From Corticium candelabrum (Eukaryota > Porifera > Homoscleromorpha > Homosclerophorida > Plakinidae): a DNA stretch of 64,000 nt. The notes beneath the pieces are model-generated. The model ran no database searches. It was given only the letters and a program-made list of their open reading frames with translations, and had not been told where the DNA came from. Location: contig NC_085100.1 of the NCBI RefSeq assembly GCF_963422355.1, positions 4,980,568 through 5,044,567 of the forward strand, in the 5' to 3' direction. The translations under genes were made by a program, and so were the position numbers. Positions 1 through 28,182 of this stretch are shown piece after piece. Positions within the stretch are counted from its first letter, which is position 1. Each line of letters opens with the position of its first letter.

Positions 1-39
1 CTCTTTTATTGCATAAACCCAAGAAGCAACAAAGTACAG

Positions 40-460
40 TAGGATGAGATGTGTGACAACATGAAGTCATACCAAATCCACCAAATTTGACTGGTGGTGT
101 GGCTTGCTTCCAGGAACTATCAGGAATATTGCTATAACCCATCAAGAAGGAAAACATATCATTAGTTATCATATCATGAATGTCAGCAGCATGTTTGAAC
201 CATTCGGGGAACGTGGAATGTGCTAAATGGTTCAAACAAGGAACATGACAGTACCTCAATAGTAACATTGCGCTCTGCACTTCACCCAACTCCTGCAACC
301 GTTCACAAAGTTGTTTTCCTGATTTCGCATATTGACAACAGATATTAGACACATAGTCCTTGTTTCCAATGGGGGGGGGGGGGCACCAAAAATAATTGTA
401 CCTGCAGAAGATACTGAAATCTCATTAGAAACTGATCCAGAGGATTTTAGGTATCAGAAG
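40..460 (-). pseudogene. R2-type LINE fragment (post-RT region), reverse strand
   Basis: Read on the minus strand, this stretch translates in pieces to the region just after the reverse-transcriptase core of the LINE at 29,275-32,436. Recognisable segments include VQSAMLLLR, HVPCLNHLA and GGFGMTS, matching residues about 590-715 of that ORF. A G homopolymer at about 370-382 breaks the frame. It is a relic with no start or stop. A second LINE fragment in the opposite orientation follows immediately. The identification rests on visible similarity to the intact copy in this same window. Confidence 0.7.
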
Positions 461-499
461 GAGAGTAGATCTCACACTTGTTTGTAGAAATTTGAAGGC

Positions 500-958
500 C
501 TATGCGTGAGAAAGCAGGTTGTCTGTCTTTCTGTCTGTGAAACACTGCTAAGGTCAATTGGCTCAACTGTGGGCTCTTCCTATCAAACTTTACCACCAAT
601 GCCAAAGTCAAACCGTGAAGATGGAGAACAACAGGCTCTTAATGACTTTGTCTCATATCCAAAGAAATTACAGCATCAATTGTCCACCAAGATTGCCAGT
701 GATAAAGTGGTACTGATATTATTATACAAGCACAGTCTGATAAAGATGCAGCATGGTTGAGATCTCTGCAAGGATGATGATGGGCTGTTGCATGGCTGGC
801 TGTCATCCCTACTTTTGCTAAGCACGCTTTAAAAACAAATGAATTTAAATTTTCTTTAGCGTCTTAACCTGAGGTTGGGAGTGGCTCTACCTTTCACCGA
901 TAAGTGTGATTGTCGTCATGGCTTACTTGGATGAGTACGGATACCATCTTATAACTTG

Positions 959-962
<4 letters not shown>
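500..962 (+). pseudogene. R2-type LINE fragment (C-terminal region before the endonuclease)
   Basis: The plus strand encodes broken segments similar to the LINE C-terminal linker and its CCHC motif: KDAAWLRSLQG, then a region ending CDCRHG and YGYHLITCK. The closest relative in the window is the truncated copy at 32,605-33,638, which has KDAARLRSLQG and GYHLITCK at the same places. Stops and frame changes show it is dead. It ends exactly where an (AT)n tract begins. A short piece at 1,032-1,083, read on the minus strand, resembles the next LINE segment (GGPVW), which suggests an inversion around the AT-rich tract. Confidence 0.7.
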
Positions 963-1032
<70 letters not shown>

Positions 1033-1081
1033 CTGAACTTGACCCATTCAAGACTGAATTATTAGACCACACAGGTCCACC

Positions 1082-1134
<53 letters not shown>
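962..1134. repeat. Two (AT)n microsatellites
   Basis: Perfect AT dinucleotide runs occupy about 962-1,028 and 1,085-1,134. They are separated by about 55 bp that resemble a reverse-strand LINE fragment. Such runs are self-complementary and can extrude cruciforms. Confidence 0.95.
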
Positions 1135-1136
<2 letters not shown>

Positions 1137-1284
1137 ATTCATGGCCTGTCCTTCGTACGGGCAAGATACTGTAGTGTAAAGATAGGTCTGTGGACACGTC
1201 ACGTGTAATCTTTGTTGCGAGGTCCCGGATGTGCTGAAGGAATTCGAATCTTGCTCTTCGCGCTTGTTTCGATAGAAATCAACA

Positions 1285-1545
1285 CACTTCTCATGTATCG
1301 CTTGCTGCAGAAAACTTGTAGGTTGGATTTGGTGGAAATGCAATCAGAATTTGGAGAGATGAAAGCGCTAGAAGAGTAAGTTTTGTCGGCAAGAGATATT
1401 TGATTGCTTAAAGCTTTGCGAAGGACGACGATGCATACAGTCTACACTGGACTGGTGTGTGCGTGTGTTCGAATGAACTAGAATGTGTAGCGTTTGCGTC
1501 ATTGAGAAATTTTATGCGGGGTCGACTCCTCGAGAGGGCACTCGA
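1285..1545 (+). repeat. Dispersed repeat, copy 1
   Basis: About 260 bp share colinear blocks with 12,730-12,970, for example the words GTTCGAATGAACT and TATTTGATTGCT in the same order and spacing. The shared edge with a third copy near 21,960 is the stretch around GCAGGAAACGTGTAAGTTGGAT. No coding capacity is obvious; open frames across it are broken differently in each copy. It is probably a non-autonomous element of unknown class. Confidence 0.6.
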
Positions 1546-1646
1546 TGCATAATTTTTTAATTTTTTACGCAAACCTTCCCCTGTGCGTGCCAAGTGTGCG
1601 TGTTGATTTCGGTTGCAAACGGACAAAGACATGGCCGCCAAATGCG

Positions 1647-1722
<76 letters not shown>
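1647..1722. repeat. (CA)n microsatellite
   Basis: About 37 uninterrupted CA units. Open frames across it encode only Thr-His or Val-Cys repeats and are not genes. Confidence 0.97.
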
Positions 1723-1724
<2 letters not shown>

Positions 1725-1898
1725 CAATTTGAGCTTTATATATTAGATATATGTATGCTGTCCAACTGCGATCAGTGTCTGTGAACTACTAGTAAACTAA
1801 ACTCAAAACAAACATGAAGGAACTAATAACTCTGAAAACTCTAAAAGCAGCTATACTACATGCAAAACCCACAGTATCAGCTAGTGGCTAAAGTTCTG

Positions 1899-1920
1899 AG
1901 TGTCTGTCTGTCTGTCTGTC
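1899..1920. repeat. (TGTC)n microsatellite
   Basis: Five TGTC units. This is the complement of the (AGAC)n repeats that bound the LINE copies at 29-34 kb. It lies on the 3' side of the reverse-strand LINE relic at 2,470-2,720. Confidence 0.85.
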
Positions 1921-2006
1921 AAATAACTTTTATTTCAAACATACATGTATAATACAATGCTAGCAAGGTAACTATGTAAACTTCTGCACTATGAGAGGTC
2001 ACTAGG

Positions 2007-2293
2007 CAGGGGCGTAACGTGGCATGGGCTAGACCAGGCTATATCCCCATCATTTGTAGACGTGTTCATAAATATTGTGGACTGTAAATATATGTGAGGA
2101 CCAAAGCTGTATATAGTATATACTCCACCCTTTTTCTAGTCTGGATATGGCACTGATTCTACCATATCAGTCAATTAGAAGCCAGTATAGAGTGGGCGTA
2201 TCCATAAAAGTGGGCGTATCCATAAAAGTGGGTGTGCTTGTAGTATTGTGAAGTTTAGCCCCTCCCATTTCTAGAGCTTATGCTACGTCCCTG
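2007..2293. mobile_element. 287-bp MITE with hAT-like ends
   Basis: The left end CAGGGGCGTAACG is mirrored at the right end, whose reverse complement begins CAGGGACGTAGCA. The heptamer CACTAGG lies directly outside both ends (2,000-2,006 and 2,294-2,300), consistent with a target-site duplication. Internally there is a duplicated 18-bp unit AGTGGGCGTATCCATAAA at about 2,190-2,235. It has no coding capacity. The CAGGGGCG end resembles the ends of the decayed hAT at 4,500-7,490, so it may be a non-autonomous hAT derivative. A 7-bp rather than 8-bp duplication leaves the superfamily uncertain. Confidence 0.75.
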
Positions 2294-2469
2294 CACTAGG
2301 ACTACATTTTAGAAAACATCTAACACTTAAAAGAGAACAATGCAACTACCTGGAGCCAACTTAGTGACTGAAAAACTGGGTAGGGTAATCTATGGTACTG
2401 TCAATGTCTTTGGTGAGAGCTAAGTTTGTTGTCATTATGACGTTAGTGTTGCACTTTTGAAGTTAAGTT

Positions 2470-2720
2470 GAAAATCTCTTTACAGATGTCTAGAAACTCA
2501 GCAGCGTTAGGTCAACCAAGTTCATCAAGTGATTTCTTGGCTAGCCTTTCCAGAAAGTTTTTTCCCATCTCACCCCATCATCCAAAGTATTCTATGACTA
2601 AGGGAATACAACTGACTGTTGATCCACCTGGTAGATTTTGCATATTTTGCCTTCTTCCTCTCTCATTCTTTCTGCAGCTTCATCATTTGACTCAGATGAC
2701 TTTGGAAAATATCAGAGCTT
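2470..2720 (-). pseudogene. R2-type LINE C-terminus relic, reverse strand
   Basis: The minus strand reads segments such as IPLVIEYFG, WGEMGKNFL and PNAAEFLDI, in the same order as the end of the 29,275-32,436 ORF (IPLVMEHFGRWG, GRNFL, PNAAEFLD). Two or more in-frame stops are present. Its 5' side abuts TGTC-rich sequence at 2,727-2,790, and another TGTC run (1,899-1,920) lies beyond its 3' side. This repeats the LINE/microsatellite arrangement seen at 29-34 kb. Confidence 0.8.
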
Positions 2721-2726
2721 CAAGGG

Positions 2727-2915
2727 TGTTTGTCTGCTTGTCTGTCTCCCTCTGACAGTCTGTCTGTCTTGCAATTAATTTGTTTGTTAGTTTGTCTGTC
2801 TGTGTGTTTCTGTTTGTTTTTGTTTGTGTATTTGTTTGGCTGGCTGCATTTGTGTTTGTCTGTCTGTGTATTTGTTGGTTTGTATGTCTCTAAGTTTGTT
2901 TGTCTGTTTGGATGA
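2727..2915. repeat. Degenerate TGTC/TTTG microsatellite
   Basis: Many TGTC units alternate with TTTG and TTTGT. It looks like an aged tetranucleotide tract. It lies just upstream of the first ASH1-like exon. Confidence 0.8.
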
Positions 2916-2992
2916 GTGACTGAACAACTGAACAGAAGTTGCTCATTTATTGTAGTTAATTGTCTTTATTGTGTTCTTTTCTTTTTGTGCAG

Positions 2993-21077
<18,085 letters not shown>

Positions 21078-21700
21078 ATAACGCACTCTGTTTGCCTAGA
21101 ACAATTCCTTATAAGAGGGAAGTCAGCAAGACGTTCAATGGACATGGACATTAGGACTGAGCATGAGATTTCAGCAGCTGGATTGCAAACCAGCTGATTT
21201 AGTTTAGCTATTTAGTTTAGCTATTTCTAGGGCGTGGATGAGTGAGTAGGTTTTGAGCTTCTAAATGTCTGGATTTCGTTACTCGTATCTGTTAGTGTGG
21301 ACTGTGATGTGCAGCATGCAACAGATTTGGCGAGTGTTGACATTGTAAACGTTTTCAATATGATATTTATTGATGCGGGCATTCATCTAGCCCTCTTGGA
21401 TTGAACCATGTCCGACTTCAGCAATGTCTTATAATGTGCGCAACACTGCATGTCTTCTAACTTCACATATGACCATGTAGATAAATAGGGAGATCATGCT
21501 TTGTAGGAGTACGCTCTCTTCAAAATAGAACGAATTCTAGCTGTTCAGCTATGCATATAATGCATACACGGCTCTTGCACGACCCTGGCCATTTGTAAAT
21601 GAGACAAGTATAAAAGCTAGCTTACCAAAGTGTGCAGTTACAGGAAAAGAAGAAGACAGAAAAACGTGTTCTAGACAGCAATAACTATAGCAAGGAATCA
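21078..21700. other. Intergenic, nothing recognised
   Basis: No convincing coding, RNA or repeat signal was found between the ASH1-like gene and the P-element relic, apart from a possible extra ASH1-like 3' splice near 21,099. Confidence 0.5.
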
Positions 21701-21814
21701 CTTATCTCAGCTCCAGAGATTCAAATAGATTTACCTTCAGAGAACTTTGCAACGATTCTATTAAGACTACACCCGGATATAGAGATATAGACAGATTCCG
21801 TTCTGAGCGCAAAC

Positions 21815-21990
21815 ATGCGCAGTAGATGCATTCTTTCGTTACGAGGCAATACACGCCGCCATTTTGCAGGTAACGGTGTACGCGAGCAGATGTGCAGTGT
21901 ACCAGCATTGGCGAGGTGGACATTGACGGTAGAAACACACTCCCTGTGTAGCGCTCGGTGCAGGAAACGTGTAAGTTGGATTTTGTGTCT
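21815..21990 (+). repeat. Dispersed repeat, copy 3
   Basis: Matches 12,610-12,775 closely, including GCGAGCAGATGTGCAGTGTA and GGCGAGGTGGACATTGACGG. It ends abruptly next to the P-element relic, and the open frame on the minus strand here joins the two by chance. Confidence 0.7.
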
Positions 21991-22009
21991 CCAATCTTTA
22001 TAATCTTCA

Positions 22010-22320
22010 AGATGTTAGTCATAGACTTAAAAACTGCTTCTCTGTACTGGTCAGAATGCAAACGACCTAGTGCCATTACAGGATGTTGTCTTGATCTAAG
22101 GTTAAACCAGTGGTTGCAAAAAAAGCCCACAACTCCTCCATAGAGCTCTGTTAGCACTCTCATATCACTTGTAACTAAAATTACATGCAAGCAGGTCTGT
22201 GAAGCTTTCTTTATCACTTCCAGTGCAATGGGTTTCACGATGCTTCCATCTGTGGAGTTACCAGTAAAGTGATATGCAATTACCTGCTTCCATCGAGACG
22301 TTACTCCTCCCAACATTATA
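22010..22320 (-). pseudogene. P-element/THAP9-type transposase relic (RNase H-like part)
   Basis: The minus strand encodes GGVTSRWKQVIAYHFTGN, IVKPIALEVIKKA and LHVILVTSDM, in the order found in P-element and THAP9 transposases, where the SDM aspartate is a catalytic residue. No THAP domain, GTP-binding insertion or C-terminal part is seen, and the copy fuses into a dispersed repeat downstream. It is a fragment of a DNA transposon, not a working gene. Confidence 0.75.
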
Positions 22321-22559
22321 AAATGAAGAAGCACTAGAAGTGCAAACCCTCCTCCGGGATGTACCTTGAAGGTAATTAGTCGCGCTATGACAGAATGGTT
22401 TAAACAACACCATCCGCCCCGCACAGCGAAAGTCTAGAGCACATACGAAAACCAGCTTTCGGTTAGATAGGTACAAAAGAAGCAGCACTGATTTTCAGCG
22501 AACAAAACACGATTTCATGCACCTACAATGTTTTGGGCTTTCAGAAGATGACACTATTG

Positions 22560-23180
22560 ATGGAGCAAGCATAATGTTACAACCTTTGCTCTCTAGACCT
22601 CTAGTTCTTTGTGCAGCTTTTGAAGTCGTAATGAGCCTATGGAAGGTTTTAATTAATTTAGGCGTGGCATAGGTAACACCAGAGCCAAAACAAAATTAGA
22701 TGTGGGAAAACATGAACGTTACAAATGTAGCTAGATTAGGCGTTGTTTATAGGTGCTAAACCCTCACGTACAACAAAAGAAACAGCTCGCCACCGATTTT
22801 CCAGCTCACAACAATCTAGACGTCTGGTTGTTTTGTGCAGCTTCTCTAGACGTCTGGTTGTTGTCGTAATGGGGGAAAACATGCACGTTTCAATGTAGGT
22901 CAGGTTGTCTCGAAGTGCTGGAACAAGCCAAATGTTACAAGTCGGGTAGCCTCGACGCTAGGCCGGCTGGCCATCTTCGCCTTACGTGATGAAGTAATGC
23001 TTGTGATCATTGTTCTGTTTGTTGGTGGGAAACATATGTTACAATGTAGAGCAAAACAAGCAGTTCACCACCGATTTTCCAGCTCACAAGAATGTAAAAG
23101 TCTCGTTCTTTGTGCAGCTTTTCTAGGCGTCTCGTTGTTTGTGCCGCTTCTCTAGCTAGACGTCTGGTTGTTGCCTCGTA
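22560..23180. repeat. Repeat array with TCTAGACGTCTGGTTGTT motif
   Basis: The block AGCTCACAANAATNTANANGTC, TTTGTGCAGCTT, TCTAGACGTCTGGTTGTT occurs at about 22,798-22,865 and again at about 23,083-23,173. Weaker relatives are at 22,580-22,640. Each is accompanied by AACATGNACGTT and AATGTAG. It looks like a roughly 280-bp tandemly duplicated unit. No coding capacity. Confidence 0.7.
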
Positions 23181-23224
23181 GCAGATACCAAACAGAGAAA
23201 GGTGGAGCCTCATGATGACATCAC

Positions 23225-23345
23225 GTTCGTCTATTGGTCGGTAATGACACCACTTCTCGTCTATTGGTCAGAATAGCTTCATTTGCATCTGCGCTAATCG
23301 AGTATAAATAAGGTCGGTCGCGCGGTCAGTCGGTCGAACGATTAC
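23225..23345 (+). promoter_or_regulatory. Candidate RNA polymerase II promoter (CCAAT x2, TATA)
   Basis: Two inverted CCAAT boxes (TCTATTGGTC at about 23,230 and 23,262) sit upstream of GAGTATAAATAAGG (about 23,300), and the sequence then becomes GC-rich (GGTCGGTCGCGCGG). Spacing and order fit a core promoter firing to the right. No downstream gene is evident, so it may belong to a mobile element end. Inference only. Confidence 0.4.
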
Positions 23346-23639
23346 TAGACCCTTAGCCCAGAAACCCGGGCCTCGGGTAACCGGTGCATGCGTAGCACTG
23401 CCGCTATAACCAATAGAGTTATGTTGCCTAGCAACTGCCCACTACTTGTATCATATTCAACATTTGGGGTAATTGACATCTCATCCAAAGTTATATAGAC
23501 AGCAAACGCGTTCCTCATCATGCATTTCCTTTACTTTCATGCCTAGGTAGTCAAGTACCTGGACTAGAATACCAGGATTGAATGACGCCGTCTCCATTCG
23601 TCGCTGTAGAGTTCACACAGATGGAAGTGGATAGTTTCA

Positions 23640-23939
23640 TCAAAAGAAGATTGTAGCCAGAAGCACCACGAGCAAAACGTAGCTGCAGCGCTTTCTTAAC
23701 AGTAGTCGATGTCCACTGAACCACACGCATCGATCCCCTTGATTTGGCTTGAAGCTAGTCTTGCCCAAACAACTTGGAAATCCTTGCTTCTTATCTTCAA
23801 CTGTGCAGCAAAAGAGTTTCCTTCTCTCTCCTTGTCTTGTGCAGCTCTGCCTGCAATTTCCTGATTTCTCCTTCAGCTGGGACACTCGTTTTGTAGCAGT
23901 GTGGTCGGAAGAAAGGAGCTCATCATCACTTACTGCCAC
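23640..23939 (-). CDS. Unrecognised 99-codon open frame
   Basis: This minus-strand frame is acidic, then basic, with four cysteines and a hydrophobic end (VLLVVLLATIF). I do not recognise it. A weak leucine-rich segment (RVSQLKEKSGNC) could be part of the P-element coiled coil upstream of the relic at 22,010-22,320, but nothing else supports this. It may be a chance frame. Confidence 0.2.
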   Translation of the reverse strand: MAVSDDELLSSDHTATKRVSQLKEKSGNCRQSCTRQGERRKLFCCTVEDKKQGFPSCLGKTSFKPNQGDRCVWFSGHRLLLRKRCSYVLLVVLLATIFF

Positions 23940-25760
23940 CTCATCACTTCCTGTTCTGCTGCATCCATTTCAGCTGTTAGGCAGTGGACATCAATAATAC
24001 ATCTTTTAAGATCATTACCAGTTTAATTTATTCATATTTTCAACTTGCATCCCCCAACAGTTAGCTGTGCATTCTCACATTATGCGCATGTACTAAGATT
24101 TTATACATACCTTGCATTACTTAATCAATTAATTATGACTATCATTATGTTTGTAAAGAAACAAAACTACTAGACACGCGCATGCCCTCAATTTCGCTAG
24201 ATAATGACTGTTCCGGTTGCGAAATAGCGCTGTACGCATGGTCTACTTGAGCAACAGATTGTACGCCACTCTTCACTGTATGCTTTTCAGTTCTCTTCAT
24301 GGGAGATTTTCTAACAGCACAAACTCTCCTGTGGGAAAAATGGTTGTAATTGCATTTGCTCTTCAGCTTCCCATCAACTCTCAAACTCTCAACTGCGACT
24401 TTGCAAAGTGCACTTTGAAAAACAAACGAACGAAGAAACAGACAGACCCTAGACAACATCCGGAGTTTATAAATATACCATTTACAAAAGGTAATGTACA
24501 TACATGTAGATCTATGTTGATCGCATGATAAAATAGTGACAAACGACCAACGCACTACAGAGTCTGTCCGTAAAATGTTTCTGTTTATCGATATTGTGTG
24601 TGGTGAAGCGACGGTTGGAAGTGCGAGTCGAAAATGGGGATGTTAGCAAACTTAGAAATCGAAAATAAGAAATACAATCTTAAAATTAAAATTTTAAATG
24701 CTAAATTTTAAATTAGAAATAAGAAAATTAGAAATGCAAATATTAGAACAAAAATTGAATGACCCAATTACCCACTGACCAGATCAACACGCCTACTAGT
24801 GGAGCGGCCTGTTCATCTTTTTTCTCCTGGTAGTTTCTGCAAAACAAAAATTTTTCTGCTTTCTGGTAACTAAGAATACGTGCTAAATCCCGTCCTTCTA
24901 TGTGTCAGTCATGCTAGAATATACCAACAATCGAACACGAAGTTGCTTCCCAACAGTCCAGCAATCAATATTCTGACAACACGGTCAGTGCACGTGACCA
25001 CGTGATACTAGCTTTCTGCATAGTAGGACTATCGCTAGAACTTTTCTTCTAGAACACCGTCCGTTTCTATCCGCTGCTTCCCACTTTCACACAATAAGTC
25101 AAACATTTCTGCACTCGTTCAATGTTTGTCTAGGCCACCGTTGACGATAATCAGCAGCGCAAAGTACACGTGGTCAAGCATGACAGACCGCATTTTCTGC
25201 ATACTAGTAATGTCTCGCCAAATCGCTACAATTCAACTTGACAAATCAAAATTTACGTCGAATGCTTTCCACAATCAATGCATAGAATCATATCACAAAG
25301 TTTCTGATTATTCTGACGTCATCTCCAAATTTCAAAACTCGACCAAACGATCGATTTCTGACGTTTCGATGACATGCTATCACTGCTGCTGGTAAAAATT
25401 AACGTTGAATGGTAAATAGACATAAATGTAAATAGACATGAAAAATGTCACGTAGAAATACGTTGTATATATAATACGTTGTAAAAACAATAAATAGTAA
25501 ATAGTAAATAGTAAATAGTAAATAATAATAATAAATTGAATAATAATATTTTGTAATAAAACCCATTTGTTGTAATAAAGCGGCTATTTAAAAGAAAGTT
25601 GTTTTTTGACCGGACGGGACCGGTATGCATGTCTTAATTGCATGAGGAACAAACCAGGGAAATTTGCCAGTGATAGCGCATAGTATAGCTACGAATATCA
25701 CGAAAACTTCGTTATCTACATTTTAGTTATTTTACAACAGTATTGAACGTAAACCAATGA
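23940..25760. other. Intergenic, AT-rich, no gene recognised
   Basis: Contains A/T-rich low-complexity DNA (24,640-24,740), a GTAAATA tandem run (25,494-25,530), and two adjacent CACGTG-type E-boxes near 24,990-25,003. Open frames at 24,145-24,555 and 25,126-25,395 show no family resemblance. Confidence 0.5.
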
Positions 25761-25766
25761 TAACAA

Positions 25767-27900
25767 CTATACAAAAAATAAATTATTATGTTCTTGCTCC
25801 TTTTTATTATCTAAAGCTACACACCATGTCGAAGCTATGTCCTTTTTGCTGAAACAGCTGGCACAGATTTTGTTGTAGCCAATAAGTCTTCTTTTGTGAG
25901 AGTGGTTCAAATCTGACGACATAAGGTCGTCGACTTCAAGTCTGCCTATTAACTTGTCTTTGCCTGTTTGTAGAATCAAACTGCACAAGCTTGCATTCAT
26001 AGCTTTTATTTGACTTTCCTCGATCTCGTTTACAGCTTCTTCAATGGCGCTGTCATCGTCAACACGATCTTCATATTTTTCATCACTGATAGAAAATTAG
26101 ACATAATTTCTTTTCGTGAAATTCGTGAATAGTCCGTAAAGTTTAAAATAAATGTTATCCGTCGGTACAGACTGGCAATACACTCAAAGAAAGATTTTAT
26201 CTCTGCAGGATCACTGGGTCGTGCTTATCCACTCTCGCATCCATCTCTCGCATGAGCTCGTCCAAAGCACAGCGTCCAAAGTCGTTGGGGCTATCAGCTG
26301 GTGTAAGCCGGTAAGCCTCATCCACAAAAAGTACGCCGTTTCTGCTTTTCTGAATCACGGACCTATTCTCTTTCTCTGTGTGTCCGACAAATTGTCCCAT
26401 CAAGTCTGACTTTTGTATCTCTATCAGTTTTGGAGACTTAGTGACACCGATGCAGTACAAAATATCTGTAGAAAGACATTCCCATGCATGCACAGTCATT
26501 CGGTTATCTAGAAAAGATAATATCTTACCTGCCATAAGTCTTGCTACTGTTGTCTTGCCCGTTCCTGAATTACCGAAGAAAGTCATATGTGGGGCAGGTT
26601 CTGGTAAGACTAGCATTTCTGGAGCTGACCGCGCTCTAGAATATAGTACTCCCTTGGCAAAGGCTTTAATTTCAACCCTCAGCTTTGGCATTCCAATTAT
26701 AATTAAAAGTTTTTTGTTGATTTTGTCCATAGTAGACTGAAAGTCTTTTATAAGATAACGACAGTTACACTTTAATTAAAATTTATCTCATAACTAGAAG
26801 GGAACTAACCAGGGGTCGCTATCATAGTTTTGCAAATTCCTCATAAATTACTCAATTTTAAAAAACTAAACTTTATTTTGTGTCCAAGAGGATGATAAGC
26901 AGCACCAATTTTTAAGACTAGGAGTTTTCCATACGTTTGTATGTAAGCAATATTATTATACACGTGCGATGAATTTTATACTTTTCAAGCGACATTTGCT
27001 TTCAAATATTGTACTTTCAACAACTCTTACTTTAACAGAAAACCCATGCATTTTAGGCTGCCTTTCGACGCCATTTCTACTGCAACATCAGTAATTGTGA
27101 GTGATAACTTTCTTAGAACTGACTGAATTAACCTGCAGCAAAATATTATTATTCACTAATAGACTGCAAATATAAAATATGGCATTTTCTCACCTCAAGG
27201 TGAGTTTAGTTTACTGAGGCACCGGGCTGGTAAACTTCACTTGCCTACATTTAACTTTATTTGATGTACAGCTAGACAAACCTGTAGATCTTTCTGAGGT
27301 TTGCTTGTTAACATTTCTGTCTGCGTTACTGCAGTCTTCACGTCAGACGAGAGGACTTCGTTTTCTTGCTTTTTCATTTCCTCTTCAAAATTTTGCAATC
27401 CAGTCAATCTAGAAATATAGAGTCAACGTGACACGTGTCTTGACACTGAGTGCCTGAGTTCTCAGACGAAGTAGCCAGCTGATTGCATAACACCTACGCG
27501 ATCCATTAATTAAGGTGCAATTCTACGTAGCTAGCTCATAGTACGATCAAGCAATCACGAACGAGCTACTCACTTTCTTTGTTTTAAACCGTAAATTTGA
27601 CTTTTCTCTAGTAACCTTCCGCGTTTTGTGTTGTTGCTCATGACGTCTGAAGTAACAAAATTGATTAGTACATTGTGTTGACACTTCCTTACTCCAATTA
27701 TTACAGTGCGACTTACTGGCTACTGCCAACAACTTCAGAAGGTCGCAGTGATTTGGAGAAAAAGGTAACACAACCGGTGATCCTGCTCTTGCTACTTTTC
27801 TCCGACTTGATCTGACATCTGGTTTCCATTCATCATCATGTTTTGGAGGACGAAGGCGCCTACGACTCTTCTTCACTTTTTCACTTGGTGAAAAGTCATC
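25767..27900 (-). pseudogene. CbbX/SpoVK-type AAA+ ATPase gene, exons on minus strand, probably damaged
   Basis: The core is 26,729-26,197. Walker A GNSGTGKTT is followed by ARLMA, then an intron of about 60 bp (GTAAGA to CTACAG, about 26,530-26,468), then KSDLMGQFVGHTEKEN and Walker B GVLFVDEAY. This order is typical of the CbbX/CfxQ/SpoVK AAA+ family. After VDKHDPV the frame shifts. The next frame resumes with EIKSFFECIASLYRR and FTDYSR, the sensor-2/arginine-finger side, so about 16 nt including the sensor-1 region seem to be missing. Other candidate exons: 26,090-25,767 (C-terminus), 27,411-27,276 (coiled coil) and 27,900-27,717 (basic, RRRLRPPK). Joining of these exons is inferred. Confidence 0.6.
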
Positions 27901-28182
27901 AATATATGATCACGGCGGTACATCTTACCACAGAACCACATTACCCAATCTTTGATTTAAGCCTTGTAGGATTGCTCTTGTTTGAGAGTTTTGAAATTTC
28001 CTACATCGAGATTAAAAATACAAAATCAATACTTGCTTTAAAGTTTTAAACATTGTCTCATACACCTACGTCAAACAATTTCCAAACGACGATGAAGGCC
28101 AACCAAACGCACAACAGCATCTAGTGAGTTTGTTTACGACGACGTCAACCAAGACAAGAAACTTAAAAGGGCACGTTTACTT

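Noticed and set aside
1408..1784. Open frames made of Cys-Val or Thr-His repeats (also at 4,000-4,360, 7,640-8,091, 14,456-14,758, 17,046-17,432)
   Set aside because: They are translations of (CA)n/(TG)n microsatellites and have no flanking coding signal.
21702..22424. 240-codon minus-strand frame as one gene
   Set aside because: Its first part is a P-element relic and its second part is dispersed repeat copy 3 in antisense; the join is fortuitous.
23350..23400. AACCCGGGCCTCGGGTAACCGG resembling the inner ISL2EU repeat edge
   Set aside because: Only a partial match and no partner repeat or coding remnant nearby.
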